DNA of 64,000 bases from Nectonema munidae (GCA_030549495.1 JAUIRK010001051.1:248001-312000), one strand, 5' to 3'; positions 27,518 through 38,949 are shown, counted from the first letter of the stretch. Notes: generated by a model from the sequence alone, not told the origin. Numbers and translations are program-made.

Positions 27518-27596
27518 AATAATAGTTCGAACTTTCGATTCACTGAAACCAACATCTTTTGCTCTAATCTCTACACTTTGATGCACCTGTTAAAAA
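27518..27596 (-). pseudogene. Duplicated helix-turn-helix fragment of a pogo/Tigger transposase, copy 1
   Basis: This 79-base block appears identical to 29373-29451. On the minus strand it reads VHQSVEIRAKDVGFSESKV followed by RTII, the CENPB-type helix-turn-helix of pogo/Tigger transposases (pattern GLS.STVRTI). It is bounded by TTTTTAACAG on one side and ATTATTGTAAGT on the other, so by chance it looks like an exon. The sequence beyond the block differs between the copies. Confidence 0.65.
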
Positions 27597-28131
27597 TCCA
27601 AATGCATTTCATATTATTGATAGAGGAGATTTAAGATTCTCATTGACTGCATTAGAACCTGATATATCAAGTTTACCTCAAAACTCAAGGCTCACGCTAA
27701 AGAACCTATTTTTTCGAACACGAATTTCCACTTTTTTGACTTAAAAAATTTATTTTATAAAATTTAATTAATTTTAAATTGATAAGAAGAGTTAAAAATA
27801 TATACTATATAAAACAATAAAAAAAATTATTCCTCTATTTTTGATAGATAAAAAAAGCATGAAAAAAAAAATTCAACTCGAAAAGGGTCAATAAAAGAAA
27901 AAAGGTAGATAAATCAAAATAATTATAAAACATAAATCTAACTATAACAATAATTTACACTAAATTTTAAATTATGATAGGAAATAATTAATTAATTATA
28001 TCCAAGAAAAAGGAATAACAGCTAAAATCGATAAGAGATGGGGCATGATGTGTAGGTAGGGCGTTGAGGAAGTTTGCGGGGAAATCGTATTTCGAAGGAT
28101 ATACTTTATTTTCGACGTGTAGCCAAAAATG

Positions 28132-28288
28132 AAGCCTGTGAAAACAAAAAGATGCAGAATATTTACCGTATGACACTCAAATATAAATCAAAAAGATGTT
28201 CGATTCTCAATGCAAAAGTTCAGATGAGTGCTTCCTTCAGTAAAAGATTTCGTGGGAATGGGAGCAGATGCTGAAATACGAAAATGAA
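28132..28288. repeat. Local duplicated block, copy 1
   Basis: About 157 bases from AGCCTGTGAAAACAAAAAGA to the TGAAATACGAAAATGA end match 29013-29183, apart from an indel in the middle. No coding capacity is recognised. It forms a set with the duplicated helix-turn-helix blocks on either side. Confidence 0.8.
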
Positions 28289-29012
28289 AATGGTAGAGCT
28301 AATTTAAAGGCAAACACGCGTATGTACATATTGTCAAAAGAGAAGAATGCAGCATTTTGCACAAATTTAATGGAGATTACACGATGCTCTTTATCGTGTA
28401 TGTTGGATTGAAACTGGGATAGTGTATGAATGAATTCCATTTTGAAAATCTTTATACTCAGGTGTTGTGAAAAAGGGGTAAGTGGGTGAGGATGATGAGG
28501 AATTCGCAAAAAGTAATTACCTGATTGATCGCTTTTCATGGACAATGCAAATGTGTGTGTTTGTATCTTGACTAAATTCGCTAGTTAAATGAGGTAGAGA
28601 TTTTGAAAAATAGAAGTTTGTATCTTCTTATTATTTTGCCTTCATTTAAAATCAGATTTTCATCATACCAGAAGTGATAAAGTGTACACATCACTTTGGC
28701 GTCAAAATAAATCATTCAGAGAGATATGTAGGGAAATTTTTGAAATATTCTGGCATTTGCAAAAGCACGTGACAACGCACTTCAACGTTCTAAAATGTGA
28801 AGGACAGCGTTTATTTTTATTCGTGTGAAGTTGTTTACACTTTGTAAAAGCAGATCTTGCTTAGTATATATAAAATTAGATAAATTTCGTAATAATTACA
28901 CTTTGTTTTTATTGAATCCTGGAAACCTAATTCTTTACTATATCACACGAGCTTTTGTTTATGCATGAAATTACAATGGCGTAGCCAGAAAATAGAACTA
29001 TTTTTCTATTAT

Positions 29013-29183
29013 TAAGCTTGTGAAAACAAAAAGATGCAGAATATTTACCGTATGACATACAAATATAAATCATAAAGATGTTCGATTCTCAATGCAAAAG
29101 TTTAGCAGAGCGGTTCTTTACAAAGTATAATTCAGTAAAAGATTTCGTGGGAATGGGAGCAGAAGCTGAAATTCGAAAATGAA
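29013..29183. repeat. Local duplicated block, copy 2
   Basis: Same block as 28132-28288, with about 15 extra bases around 29105-29125. It lies in the same orientation. In this copy the helix-turn-helix block follows within 200 bases. Confidence 0.8.
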
Positions 29184-29306
29184 ATTTATAAAATTCGCTT
29201 CTTTACATATTGAAAATGGCAACTTTTTAAAATTATTATAAATAAGTGGAAAATATCATTCCGGCTCAACATCCTGATTCAACCAATAAAAATTTAGATT
29301 TAAGAG

Positions 29307-29508
29307 TTACTTGCATACGGATGCTGCAGGTATAGCATTTCCTTGATGAGTATATTGCTCTGCTTTTTTGATAATAATAGTTCGAACTTTCGATTCACTG
29401 AAACCAACATCTTTTGCTCTAATCTCTACACTTTGATGCACCTGTTAAAAACTTTAAGTTTTGTTCTGGAGTAATCACACCTCTCTCTTTTTTTCTAAAT
29501 TTTTTCAT
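29307..29508 (-). pseudogene. N-terminal CENPB-type helix-turn-helix of a pogo/Tigger transposase, copy 2
   Basis: The minus strand reads MKKFRKKERGVITPEQNLKF from ATG at 29508. After a one-base frame change comes SVEIRAKDVGFSESKVRTI, then KKAEQYTHQGNAIPAASVCK and a stop. A basic leader, then EE/PEQKL, then GFS.S.VRTI...A, is the pattern of the pogo/Tigger/CENPB N-terminal DNA-binding domain. Only this domain is present; the catalytic domain is missing here. A separate Tigger catalytic remnant lies at 58.2-59.9 kb. Confidence 0.7.
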
Positions 29509-31360
29509 TTTAAAAGGTCCAAAAGGAAAGTTCGCAAAAACGAGTTGTGGGACAGACAAAAAAATATAATATTTTTCACTATACGTTTCGGTTATTAAAG
29601 AAAGAAAACGTTCATCAGCTTTTGATGAATGTAAAGAAAAGGTATTGCTGCAACATTAAATACATTTGACAATCTGTCTTTCCATTAAACAAAATGCTAC
29701 TTCATTGAACAAAACACCTCCTACTACAGAGAGATCAAATTTGTCCTAGTTTTTTGATAGGTAAATCGAACATTTTTTATACTCAATTTCAAAAGGTGAA
29801 AATGTATAAAGCGTATTAATCAAAAGCACTTCGTAAATCAAGGGGCGGATGGTGACAAAATATTTGAGCTGCGGTATTGAACACAGCGTTAGATGAGGGA
29901 CACCTGTAAGTGTATATATAGATATAAATAGGGTATAGGCATAAGTAATAGATATAGAGAGAGGAGTGATTGCGGTATTTTCTTTCTTTGGAGACGGGGT
30001 CGCGTTCATTTTTGTAATTCGACTATAAGGCAGAAAATAAAGATGCAACTACGAATCCATAACCTTGCAAGAAATGCAGACAACATCTAAGAGATGGAAA
30101 GATCGTGCAAAATCTTTTTTCACTTAGAAAATCACTGGATTTTCTTAGATCTTGAAACAAATGATACAAACTAAAGTGAAAATTATTAAAAACTCATTCT
30201 TTTTGGAAAATAGTGGATGACAGGAGAGGGTACCCAATCTCATTCCCTAACAATAAGTTGAGCCTTTTCAAGAGTTGTAGCTTTAAATTGGGTTTTTCGT
30301 TTCTCCTTCATCATTGTTTTGAAATCATTTTAAAAATTATTTTTTGATCGAAATTATATATAAAAAATCTTAAATTATTGATTAAAAATGAATTAATTGA
30401 TCTTAAATTATTGATTAAAAATGAATTAATGGATCGAAAACTAGTTATTGACAGTTAAGTGCCCTTCAAAAATTACTATCATCGCCATTTTAAATTTAAA
30501 TTTTGTGGGTCGCTGTGACATAGAGAATATTAATGGAATAAAATTTTAACTTTTTTAGGTTTAAAAATGGGAAAATAAAAAATACTTTTTTTTAGTAGTC
30601 ATCTTTGTCTCCTTCTTTTTTTTCCTTCCATCATCTTTTGCGTCATATCTACTTTTTTGGTTTTCTCCCAAATTTAATGGATTCTTTTTAAAAAGTAAAA
30701 AAGACATAATAAAAGCAAACAAAATACAATTAAAATGTTGCTAACATTTGGCAAAATTGTGAGTAAAACTTACAGTCAATCCTTTTACGAGATGGATCTG
30801 TGTGGGAAGGATTATCTCACTTTTTCGTTATCTATCCCTGTCACCCAGTGGGGGATCCAGAAATCTTTTGTGGGGGGGGGGGGGGGGGTATACTAATATT
30901 ATCAAAATATTTTATACATTTTATTAGGGAAGAAATTTGAAAACGTATGTAAAATAAATGATTAAAATTATATTACAAAGTCTTTTCTTCTTTCTTTTTG
31001 CTCTGAAAATCGATCAATGACTTCATCAATTTTGATTTCTATTTTAGGGTGGACTCCAATCTTACTTTTTCTTGAAAAGATTTTCATTTTTAGAGCAGCA
31101 TTACTTGACGAGCATGTTTTACAATCGTGTACTTGTCTTTTTCAATGAGTTTTATACAACAAGGAGGTGTTTTTTATTTTATGGGACACTAGTGTCAAAT
31201 TGCGAGTGAAAGAGAATGAACACAAATCAAGTCGTGATTACTGAGCAGAGGACAAAAACTCGTACAGAAATATGGGTCTAGCATAGCTCTATTAGTGTCA
31301 TTTTGCGGTGTATATTTTTCTTTCGTAATCTTCCAAAGTCTCTCAATATTTTGGGTATGA
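29509..31360. other. AT-rich spacer
   Basis: No gene supported. It contains a 33-bp tandem duplication (30367-30432) and a hAT-like terminus with a long G run at 30846-30889 (CAGTGGGGGATCCAG). No matching right end was found. Confidence 0.45.
30367..30432. repeat. Two-copy tandem repeat, 33-bp unit
   Basis: ATCTTAAATTATTGATTAAA plus 13 more bases occurs twice head-to-tail, with at most one or two differences. Confidence 0.9.
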
Positions 31361-31369
31361 ATACTATAT

Positions 31370-33010
31370 TAGTATTCCTTTATCTTGTAAAATATAGGAT
31401 ATAGTATTCCTAGCTGAACGTTCGTCACTCGTGATGATGATATTACTCTGGTATGGAATATAGTTTTGTTTAACTAGTAGTGGAATATAGCTTTGTCTAA
31501 ATTTAGCTGTTTTGGTCAATGCAACTCTCATATCATTACGCAATCCCAATGTGTTTTGGGATTTGGTTTCAATGGCAAGTATAGGTTAGAAAACGCTTGC
31601 TCACACTTATATGAATCAGAACTTTCAGGGCTACCTATGAAACATGAGCATAGGGCTGTCCCATTTCAATCTAAAAATCGCTATGAGGCATTTCACAAAA
31701 AAAACCTGTTTTGCACCTCCTTAAAATCAATAAACTGTTCTTGAGTTAAGAAGTCTTCTGAGGCTAGATTATTAATCAAGATTATAAACGTGTTTTTGAT
31801 AAATTGATAGTATTTTTCAAATTTTTGTACGCTAGGAAAATAAAGAGAAATTTCTTGGCATGCTACACGGTCTTTTATGAGGACATTTTTATTAATGAAA
31901 ATCGTTCAAATATGTTCGAAAATCGGGCAAAATTTTTCTTGTCTAAGAATAGAATAATTCCAGCTTTATTTCAAAAGCTGTCACTTTTTTATGATAATGG
32001 AGTATTTTGATCTCTTTTCCTTGCAGCGCAAGATTAAAGGAATTCATAGATTCAAATATGTTCACTAAAAATGATAGGACGGATATCAGAAATTTCTACA
32101 TGCATGTGTAGTTTGCTTTTTAGAAATTGATGGATTTCTTCCCATAGTATCGCGTAGAAACTTTTCCTCTGAAAAGATACCTTATATTTGAGTGCAGGTA
32201 GTTTTTCAAATACGGAATCAACTCTTAAAACAAACAAGAGTTTAAGGCCATTGCTTTAATTAAATACGCTGCTTTAATGACTTCATTGAAAACATTTTTC
32301 AACCCATCAAGTATGCTTTTCATTGCCGATGAATAGCGCACTGGGTACCGATTATATCTGAAGATAAAGAAGTCTTAAAACTAAAACAACAAGAAATTGC
32401 TAGAGCACGGCCAGTACACACTCCAAGTGCACTTTCTGGCTTAATACCATTCGCTGTAAAAATTTGCCCACCTTCTCAAATATTTCTCTTACAGTGTTTC
32501 TGCTGCTAAGAGTTTAGCAAAACAAAAAATACTTATGTAAAAAAATTGTACATAAACACAAGGCTGAGCTAAGTTTGCAAGATCCCTCGTTTCATCAAGC
32601 TGATATGCAAAAAAGTTGATACTCGAATTACGAATCAATAAAACTACCTCTGATATTATATGATCAGACTTATGTCCTATCAGCCTTCCAACGATATCGT
32701 TTGGCGGGAAGATAAGCTTCAACTTTACAAGTCCAGAACTTCTTGGCACATTCAATATCATATCTTTGCAGCATGGTAGTAATATCATCTGTTCTCCTAT
32801 GTTGTGGGACTATTTGACAACAGATATTTTTTTGAAACTTGTCAAACCATACTTAATATTTTGCAAAAACATTCCTATGTTATCAAACCTGAATTTTTAC
32901 AATCGTTCAGCTTGACGTTAAAAATAGTCAATAGATTTGTTTACTGAACCCGAATGCTTCATTTCCGCTGCAAGCTTCACTTGTCGGGCTTTAGAAAAGT
33001 CGATAACACT
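31370..33010 (-). pseudogene. Remnant of a ZBED5/FAM200-type hAT transposase (second locus)
   Basis: On the minus strand, pieces in several frames follow the order of ZBED5-type proteins. HNIGEQMILLPCCKDM (about 32805) is followed by SEVVLLIRNSSINFFAYQL, then DETRDLANLAQPCVYVQFF (32550-32650). Next come GVCTGRALAISC and IIGTQCAIHRQ (about 32330-32430, the C.DGA.AM ... HC..HR motif), NVFNEVIKAAYLIKAMALNS (about 32240-32300), FIDFKEVQNRFFL (about 31700) and CEQAFSNLYLPLKPN (about 31590). Many frameshifts and stops are present, so it is old. No terminal repeats were found. Confidence 0.75.
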
Positions 33011-33632
33011 TAAGATAATAAAAAAAACTTGTGTTCCTCTTCCCCATCAGACGCTAATGTAATATTTTATTTTTAAGCCATTTTAAGAAAAATGCACATT
33101 TACATCTATAAAATCAGGCCTGAAAAGCAGTAAAAAAGTACTCAATTCAAAGACTAGTAGATCCACTTAGTAACGCCTTATCGGTCCTAAAGGGACTGCT
33201 TCACGATCCAGTAGAGCACCGCGGACTAGAGCCCTGCGCGGGTCGAAAAATTTTGTCCGCACCCGCCCCAACCCGCATTTTGTGAATCTGCACCCGCACC
33301 GCCCCGCAACTATTTAAGCTGTGCTGCCCGTCCCACCCCGCAATTAACAAAATAAAATATGCTACACCCACTTACAACACTAGACCTTTACGCGTGCATT
33401 AAAATCTTCGCACTCGTTCTGACTCTCTTTTTGTAAGTTTGCGCTTGCTCTAAGTTTCATTTAATGAATTCGCACCAGCTCCGCCAAGCATCTTATCAGT
33501 TTGTGTCTACTCTGCTCCGCTCGGCATTTAATCTAGTTTTGTTTTCTGAAGGTTTGTCTGCGCCAACTCTCAAAATTAGTAATGTTTAAATCTATTTCCT
33601 GTTATACTTCAAAATCTTTACTAAATAAATGC

Positions 33633-33764
33633 TTAACCCATTAACTACCATAGAAATCAGACGATATCTAAAAAATGCAGACGATTTATATTCAAAGCCA
33701 TTGAAAAAAGGAGATGAAATTACTTGTGTTCCCAAATGGAAGCATTGGGACTTAATTAAGTTAC
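33633..33764 (-). mobile_element. piggyBac-like MITE, copy B (diverged, nested in the hAT element)
   Basis: TTAACCCATTAACTACCA begins it. The interior (CAGACGATATCTAAAAAATG, then the GCAGACGATTTATATTCAAA core) is the reverse complement of copies A and D with scattered changes. The right end is degenerate (GGGACTTAATTAAG, then TTAC). The left TTAA is intact. Confidence 0.75.
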
Positions 33765-33795
33765 TTAATGAAACGCTTATGGAAGTGTCTTAAAA

Positions 33796-34220
33796 TTAAA
33801 ATTGAGTCTCCAAACTTTTCAATATAAGGGCCACAAAATATACTTCCCAAATTTATGCGGGCCGAAAGAATAAAAATGAAAGAAAAAAAACAAATCAGTG
33901 CCAGTAATTCAATTTTGTTAGAGTATAAACATGGAAAAATTAAAACATATCTTGCAACAATTAAGGATAAACTAAATAAATTCCTGCCTTTAATTTTATG
34001 CAACCAAATTAGTGTGACGAATGATACTTTTGTTTTGACTTCAAAATTTCATTAAAACCAGGTATAAATAAAAAAACAAGTAGTAAATTTGAAATTTTTT
34101 TTATCGCATTTAAACACTTTAATTGAATTTAAAAAATTAACAACAAGGATGTGTTTGGTGGGCCGGAAAAACTATGCGTGGACCGGATGCAGCACGCGGG
34201 CAATAGTTTGGAGAGCCCTG
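33796..34220. mobile_element. Nested hAT-type MITE, ends only partly preserved
   Basis: The right end AGTTTGGAGAGCCCTG (34205-34220) is the inverse of CAGGGCTCTCCAAACT. On the left, GAGTCTCCAAACTTTTC at 33804 and GCGGGCCG at 33856 are its inverted partner. The flanks TCTTAAAA (33788-33795) and GCCTAAAA (34221-34228) match at 6 of 8 bases. No intact coding capacity. Confidence 0.5.
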
Positions 34221-34319
34221 GCCTAAAACATAATACCTTATATATGAAGAAAATTATTACATATGTTACATTTTTGAAAGGTAAATGAGTAAAAAACATA
34301 AAACTAATTTAGTGGTAGA

Positions 34320-34526
34320 ATATTTCTAGCAATTTGTGAAAGATGTGGAGCAATTCTCTTTCCACCAATTTAAAACAGAAATAAACTTGTTCAAATTATA
34401 TTGCTCATATTGTTGTAATTCGTTGGACTGAACCTCTACAATTTCATCATCAAACTCATTAACGTTTGTTGAGTATGGCCTTTTTGTAGAATGAAATGAA
34501 GTTTTGGAGGAAGCTTGAATTGTTTG
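34320..34526 (-). pseudogene. Decayed dimerisation domain of the hAT transposase
   Basis: Downstream of the main transposase frame the minus strand reads NEFDDEIVEVQSNEL, then LNWWKENC. In the next frame it reads APHLSQIARNI. This is the WWK.N...P.LS.IAR segment of the hAT C-terminal dimerisation domain, split over two frames. The usual SERVFS motif that should follow is not seen. Confidence 0.6.
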
Positions 34527-35279
34527 TTACCCGATTCGTGAAGAAAGGTTGCAGAGTTGTTTGGAAACATATTTTAAAACCAGTTGCTGATCTGATGCGA
34601 AAAGTGCTCGCATTGTTTTTTGTTTTAGATTGAAAAAAACTGCAAGTTTATGAAGCAGACTTGGAGCAAACTTTTCTTTCAATGTTTTTAAACATTTGGT
34701 CTTCAAAGAGAGTACAGCTTCAGTGTCACTTTTTTGAACGTGGCAATGATTTTGCAATTTAGAAATCCATGGGATAACCAAGTGCAAAGTTGCCTCACTT
34801 TTATCTCCTTCTAAACTTAATGTAGCATTGTAGAAAGGTTCTAAAAAATTAACTAATTCTTTAAGTAAATCAAGGTCAATCAAAGCTATACGTTTTATCT
34901 CTTCTGGAATACGATCAATGAAAACACGTCGAATATCATGAATACTATCGAAAACAGATTTCAGCATTAAATAGACAGAATTCCATCGAATTTCACAAGA
35001 TTGTTTTACATTTTTTTGAAGCAAGTTCTGAGTTGAGGATTTCTTGATGTATCTTACAAGTGATTTACAACTGGTAATAACATATGTAATTTTCTCTGGA
35101 CATGTTTTTTCGTCAAAAGTATGACGCAAAACAATGTTCAAGACATGAGCTATACAATCAAGGCGTTCATCATCACGAATTTCCGCAATCATGTTGCTAC
35201 CTCTATCTGTTGTAAGTATAAAAGGGCGAAGTTGTGTTTGCTCTAGCCCAAATTTAGATAAGGAAGAGAGTATAGCCAA
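34527..35279 (-). CDS. hAT transposase, central catalytic part (incomplete)
   Basis: A 250-codon frame within the hAT element. It begins at LTTDRGSNMIAEI, which carries the second catalytic Asp in the usual T/S-D-x-G/A-x-N-M motif. Then come CIAHVLNIVLRHTF (the C..H motif of hAT enzymes), a CEIRWNSVYLMLKSVFD segment (RWNS/T) and LEPFYNATLSLEG, the helical insertion region. The order and motifs are those of active hAT transposases. The first catalytic Asp region, which should lie upstream, and the C-terminal dimerisation part are not in this frame, so the protein is not functional as read. Confidence 0.85.
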   Translation of the reverse strand: MAILSSLSKFGLEQTQLRPFILTTDRGSNMIAEIRDDERLDCIAHVLNIVLRHTFDEKTCPEKITYVITSCKSLVRYIKKSSTQNLLQKNVKQSCEIRWNSVYLMLKSVFDSIHDIRRVFIDRIPEEIKRIALIDLDLLKELVNFLEPFYNATLSLEGDKSEATLHLVIPWISKLQNHCHVQKSDTEAVLSLKTKCLKTLKEKFAPSLLHKLAVFFNLKQKTMRALFASDQQLVLKYVSKQLCNLSSRIG

Positions 35280-35333
35280 ACTAGTATAGCGTCAAACTCC
35301 TCGGTTGTAACAACGCGGCTCACAAGAGTCCAA

Positions 35334-35645
35334 TCATGCTACTTTAATCTTTTCTATTTTAGCTTTTGAGATGACATTGGATTTATTCAAAACTGGTTTG
35401 ATAACGTTAGTAATCAAGGTTTGACTATTATCATTTTTGCACTTATGTCGCATAAGAACTGAAGTGCCTGTTTTTTTTCCAGAATAAGTGAAACCTTGAA
35501 AACATACATTACACGCTGCAAAATTAAAATCAATATTTACTCCAAAGCTCTTCCAAACATGAGATTTTAATCTATCAACAGATTTTGTCTTATACACGCC
35601 AGATTTCAATTTATAAGAAACTTCTAAAGATGTTAAAGTTGGCAT
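35334..35645 (-). CDS. BED zinc-finger segment of the hAT transposase
   Basis: A 103-codon frame on the minus strand encodes a BED-type finger: HVWKSFGVNIDF, then CNVC and LMRHKC. It is followed by a linker rich in Lys and Asn. The BED finger is the N-terminal DNA-binding domain of these transposases. Only about 55 bases separate its stop from the next frame, whereas 150-250 residues normally lie between the finger and the D-x-x-x-N-M motif. A large internal deletion has therefore removed the first part of the catalytic core. Confidence 0.75.
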   Translation of the reverse strand: MPTLTSLEVSYKLKSGVYKTKSVDRLKSHVWKSFGVNIDFNFAACNVCFQGFTYSGKKTGTSVLMRHKCKNDNSQTLITNVIKPVLNKSNVISKAKIEKIKVA

Positions 35646-36182
35646 TTAATAAAATGTAGAGAAGGAAACAAGAACATAAAAATAATTTATCACAATTTTA
35701 TCTGTACTCTACCACTACAGTCACAAACATATGTTTAAAAAATAATGCATTCACAATATTGAGCCAATTATAATATTCTCTCTTCTCTCACATTCTTATC
35801 TGGACAAGGCAATAACTCAAGCACACGACACAAGAAGCTTTTATCTCTATATTGCAAAGCACATGACACAAGAAGCTTCTCTCTCTCTCTGTTCTGTCAT
35901 ACTCCATTCTTCTCTAACTCTGAAATCATTTGATCCATCACACACACATGCTTTTTCTTTGTTTCGCAATTTTTGACATCGCACTTAGCTCTCTATTTCT
36001 TTCATTTCATACTAATCTTCTTGCTTCACAAATTCTCACTAACCCGCCTTATTGATAAGCACAACCCGCATCCGCCCCGCCCCACAAAAAATAAAATGTG
36101 GACAACCCACATCCGCCCCGCGAGTACGGATCCCGCATAACCCATGTGGGTTATCCTACCCGCGCAGGGCTCTACCGCGGAC

Positions 36183-38883
36183 TCCATTTTGAAAACCATT
36201 GAACAGTTATGGTGGTTAAAGTTATCTGCAATTATGGTGAGATTGAGGTAATAATGGTGGTGTGTTCTTAAATAAAAATTTTAAATATTATAAAAAAAGT
36301 TCGCCCCCAAATTTTGAGGATGTGCGCTCTCGAGGTTAAAATTTTAGAATTTTTTCAAAAGTTCTTCAAACAAATTTTTTTATTTTTTGTTAAACCAATT
36401 GGAATAGTTTGGAACACAAAAGTAAAATTAATTCTCAAAAAACTATTAAAATTTCATGATATAAAATACTTTAAAGCTATGTTTGCTTTCTGAAGATGTT
36501 TTAGAGGACATGATCATTTTTCTATCAATTTTAGACTTTAAAATTGAATGGGTTTTTTGAGAGCGAGTTTTTCTAGCACCACCGATTTGATGTCATAAAA
36601 TCAAGAGATTACGCATAAGTTATGTAGTTTGCTTTCAGAATCTCATTTTAACAAAAAACTTGGATAAAGCTTGAAGATACCTTTGTTTTAGACAGAAAGT
36701 CCTGCCAATTTTTGGAATAATCTTTGAAGCATCTTGGTCTCGAAGAACAAGTAGTTGTCATGAAACTCAAATTGATGCAAATATTTTAATCTACAAAAAA
36801 GATGCAATGCAATTAATCACAAGTTCAACAAAAGGATATTTTACATAGAGAAATATGCACTTAATTCATAGACTTTTGGCCATGATTTCTAGCTTAATAG
36901 AAGGAATTCATGGATGGATGGATTGAATAAATATATCAAATAAATACACGCATATAAAATTCAAATTGATATATTTTTTTATGGAATGCGTAATGCATTG
37001 GCGTTTGGCCAAATTTTTTGATTTTCTATACACAAATATTTTTCATTCTAAACTCTCTCTCTCTCTCTGCCGTTTATCCAATTTGTTTTCAATTTTCAAA
37101 GAAGAACTAAAAATACTATATACCTGGAAACTTGAAAAATCAAAATGTCGGAATCAGCAGTTAAAAAAACAACATTATTATTTTCTATAGGTCGTGACAA
37201 AAATGAGAAAACCCTAACAAGGAATCGCGACTAAACAAGGCGTTTGTGCTTCAATAAACAAATTCGCAATCGCATCTCAGTACTAATAAGGGAAATCTGC
37301 AAGTTGTCTTTGTCAATCCTAATCGTTCGAAGATAAATATGCCCACCATACAAGTGCGTGCAACTAGGAATTTTCAACCAAACCACATTCTAACATTTTT
37401 GGTACTTATTGAAACAGAATTTTTATTATGAAAAAGTCAAATAAAAAAATGAAATATTTAGGAAAAAGAATAATAAAAAAAATATCACTAATGTTAGAAG
37501 TAGAAAGAAGTCCTTGATACATATTATATACGTTCAAGAAATTCCGTACGATGACCAGTTGATTCGAAATATTTCATTTCATCTTAAAATCAAGTTTACC
37601 CGTCGCATATTTAGATTGAGTCAAATATTTTCGCTTCACCCAAAAATGTTGGCATGAAAAAATTTTCGAAATTTGACGCTTCCATTTTTCCTTCAGCAAA
37701 TTGCTCTTGTTGAGTATTTAAAGATATAAATTTGAGATGTACTTGGAATCCTAGGTGGTTTAAGAGATCCAATTATTAAGAGATATTCCAATTATTATTA
37801 AGCTAATATTTTCAATAATGAAATAATCAAATGTTTAGAAGAGGGTTGAAATTTGTAAAAATTTTATTGACGTCAAATATCAGTGATTTCTATTCATTAT
37901 TTAGTAGAATAGTGAAAACAATAATTTAAACTCGTAACCATTTTCTATCAATCAAGTAAAAGAAACAAGAGCAACTTTTAAATCATTACAATTTGTTTTT
38001 TTCTGAGTGTTGAAGCAAAAAGCATGCACGTTTTTGATTCATCTTCAATAAAAGGAAAGTCTACATGTATTGAACCCGTCCAAAGCAATCAATATCTGTA
38101 AGAATATTTAAGTATCTTTTATGATCTAATAAAATTTTAAAAACCATTGAGGTGAAATAATTATAACAAATATAAAAAATTGTAAGATTTTTTTCTCCAC
38201 TATTTTATCATTTATATATTTGCTTTGAAAAAGGAGTTTATACTCAGAAACTAGTCAGCAATAAGGTGTCCAGTTTTTTTAAATAAATGTTTAAGAATCC
38301 AATTAAAGATCCCATTATTAAGAGAATTTTCAGGAACATACCTAGTATGTTTGAATAAGGGCTAATTTTTTCAATAATGAAATAATCAAATGCTTGTTAC
38401 TATATACATTTTCAATTTCAAATATCCAGAAAAACTTCATAAAACTTTTACGTATATTCAATATTGTATATCTCAAATCGATATAAAAAAATCATAAATT
38501 AATGAAAAAAATTTCCAATCATATGTTAGTTGAATTTTTATTTTTTTTCAATAAAATGAGTGCCTGCTACCCCATTTAAACTATCAGAATTGTTTTGCAT
38601 AATTTCTACATTAACTTTAGAATTATTTTTTTTTGATTTTTAGGTTTTTAGCAACATATAATACAACAATCACAAAATCAAAACTCTTTTAAAACAAAAA
38701 TTCTGCAACACTTCTTTATACTGAACACTTGTTGGTTGGAGGGTTGAAGATACATACATGTATTTGAATATACATTTTTAAGATGAATACTGTGCCAAAA
38801 GTACTCTGTCATAAAACTAAAATAATATTTTTTTATTATGAAAGATAAAGTACAGTATATTTGGAATAAACCAGAACCTGGAA
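36183..38883. other. AT-rich spacer
   Basis: No gene supported. It contains a CT run (37052-37067) and a diverged direct repeat pair at 37760-37836 and 38291-38393. Confidence 0.45.
37760..38393. repeat. Pair of diverged direct repeats
   Basis: 37760-37836 and 38291-38393 share a core of the type CCAATTATTAAGAGA and an end CAATAATGAAATAATCAAAT, with a longer middle in the second copy. Their ATTATTAAGA core resembles the end of the Tigger element at 58.2 kb, so they may be old MITE pieces. Confidence 0.5.
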
Positions 38884-38949
38884 TCAATGCTTTCCAATTT
38901 TGACATGGATTTTTTTGACATATTCTACAAGTTGTTCTCTTTCTGCCTC
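38884..38949 (-). CDS. Short terminal exon of an unidentified gene
   Basis: On the minus strand a TTTTCTAG acceptor is followed by 22 codons, EAEREQLVEYVKKIHVKIG then KH and TGA. AATAAA lies about 47 bases past the stop (38832-38837 reversed). The codon use is protein-like and the peptide would be helical and charged. The upstream exons were not found with confidence between here and the cysteinyl-tRNA synthetase gene, so this remains a candidate. Confidence 0.4.
   Translation of the reverse strand, partial: EAEREQLVEYVKKIHVKIGKH

Larger units (their letters stand above)
33219..36182 (-). mobile_element. Full-length hAT element with perfect 8-bp target-site duplication
   Basis: The element runs from 33227 to 36174 (2948 bp). 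Both ends are the 17-bp inverted repeat TAGAGCCCTGCGCGGGT. Both flanks are CCGCGGAC (33219-33226 and 36175-36182), an exact 8-bp duplication as expected for hAT insertions. Inside both ends lie repeated ACCCGC/CCGCCCC motifs, probably subterminal transposase-binding repeats, making GC islands in an AT-rich genome. The transposase, on the minus strand, is damaged. A piggyBac-like MITE and a further hAT-type end are nested within it. Confidence 0.93.
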
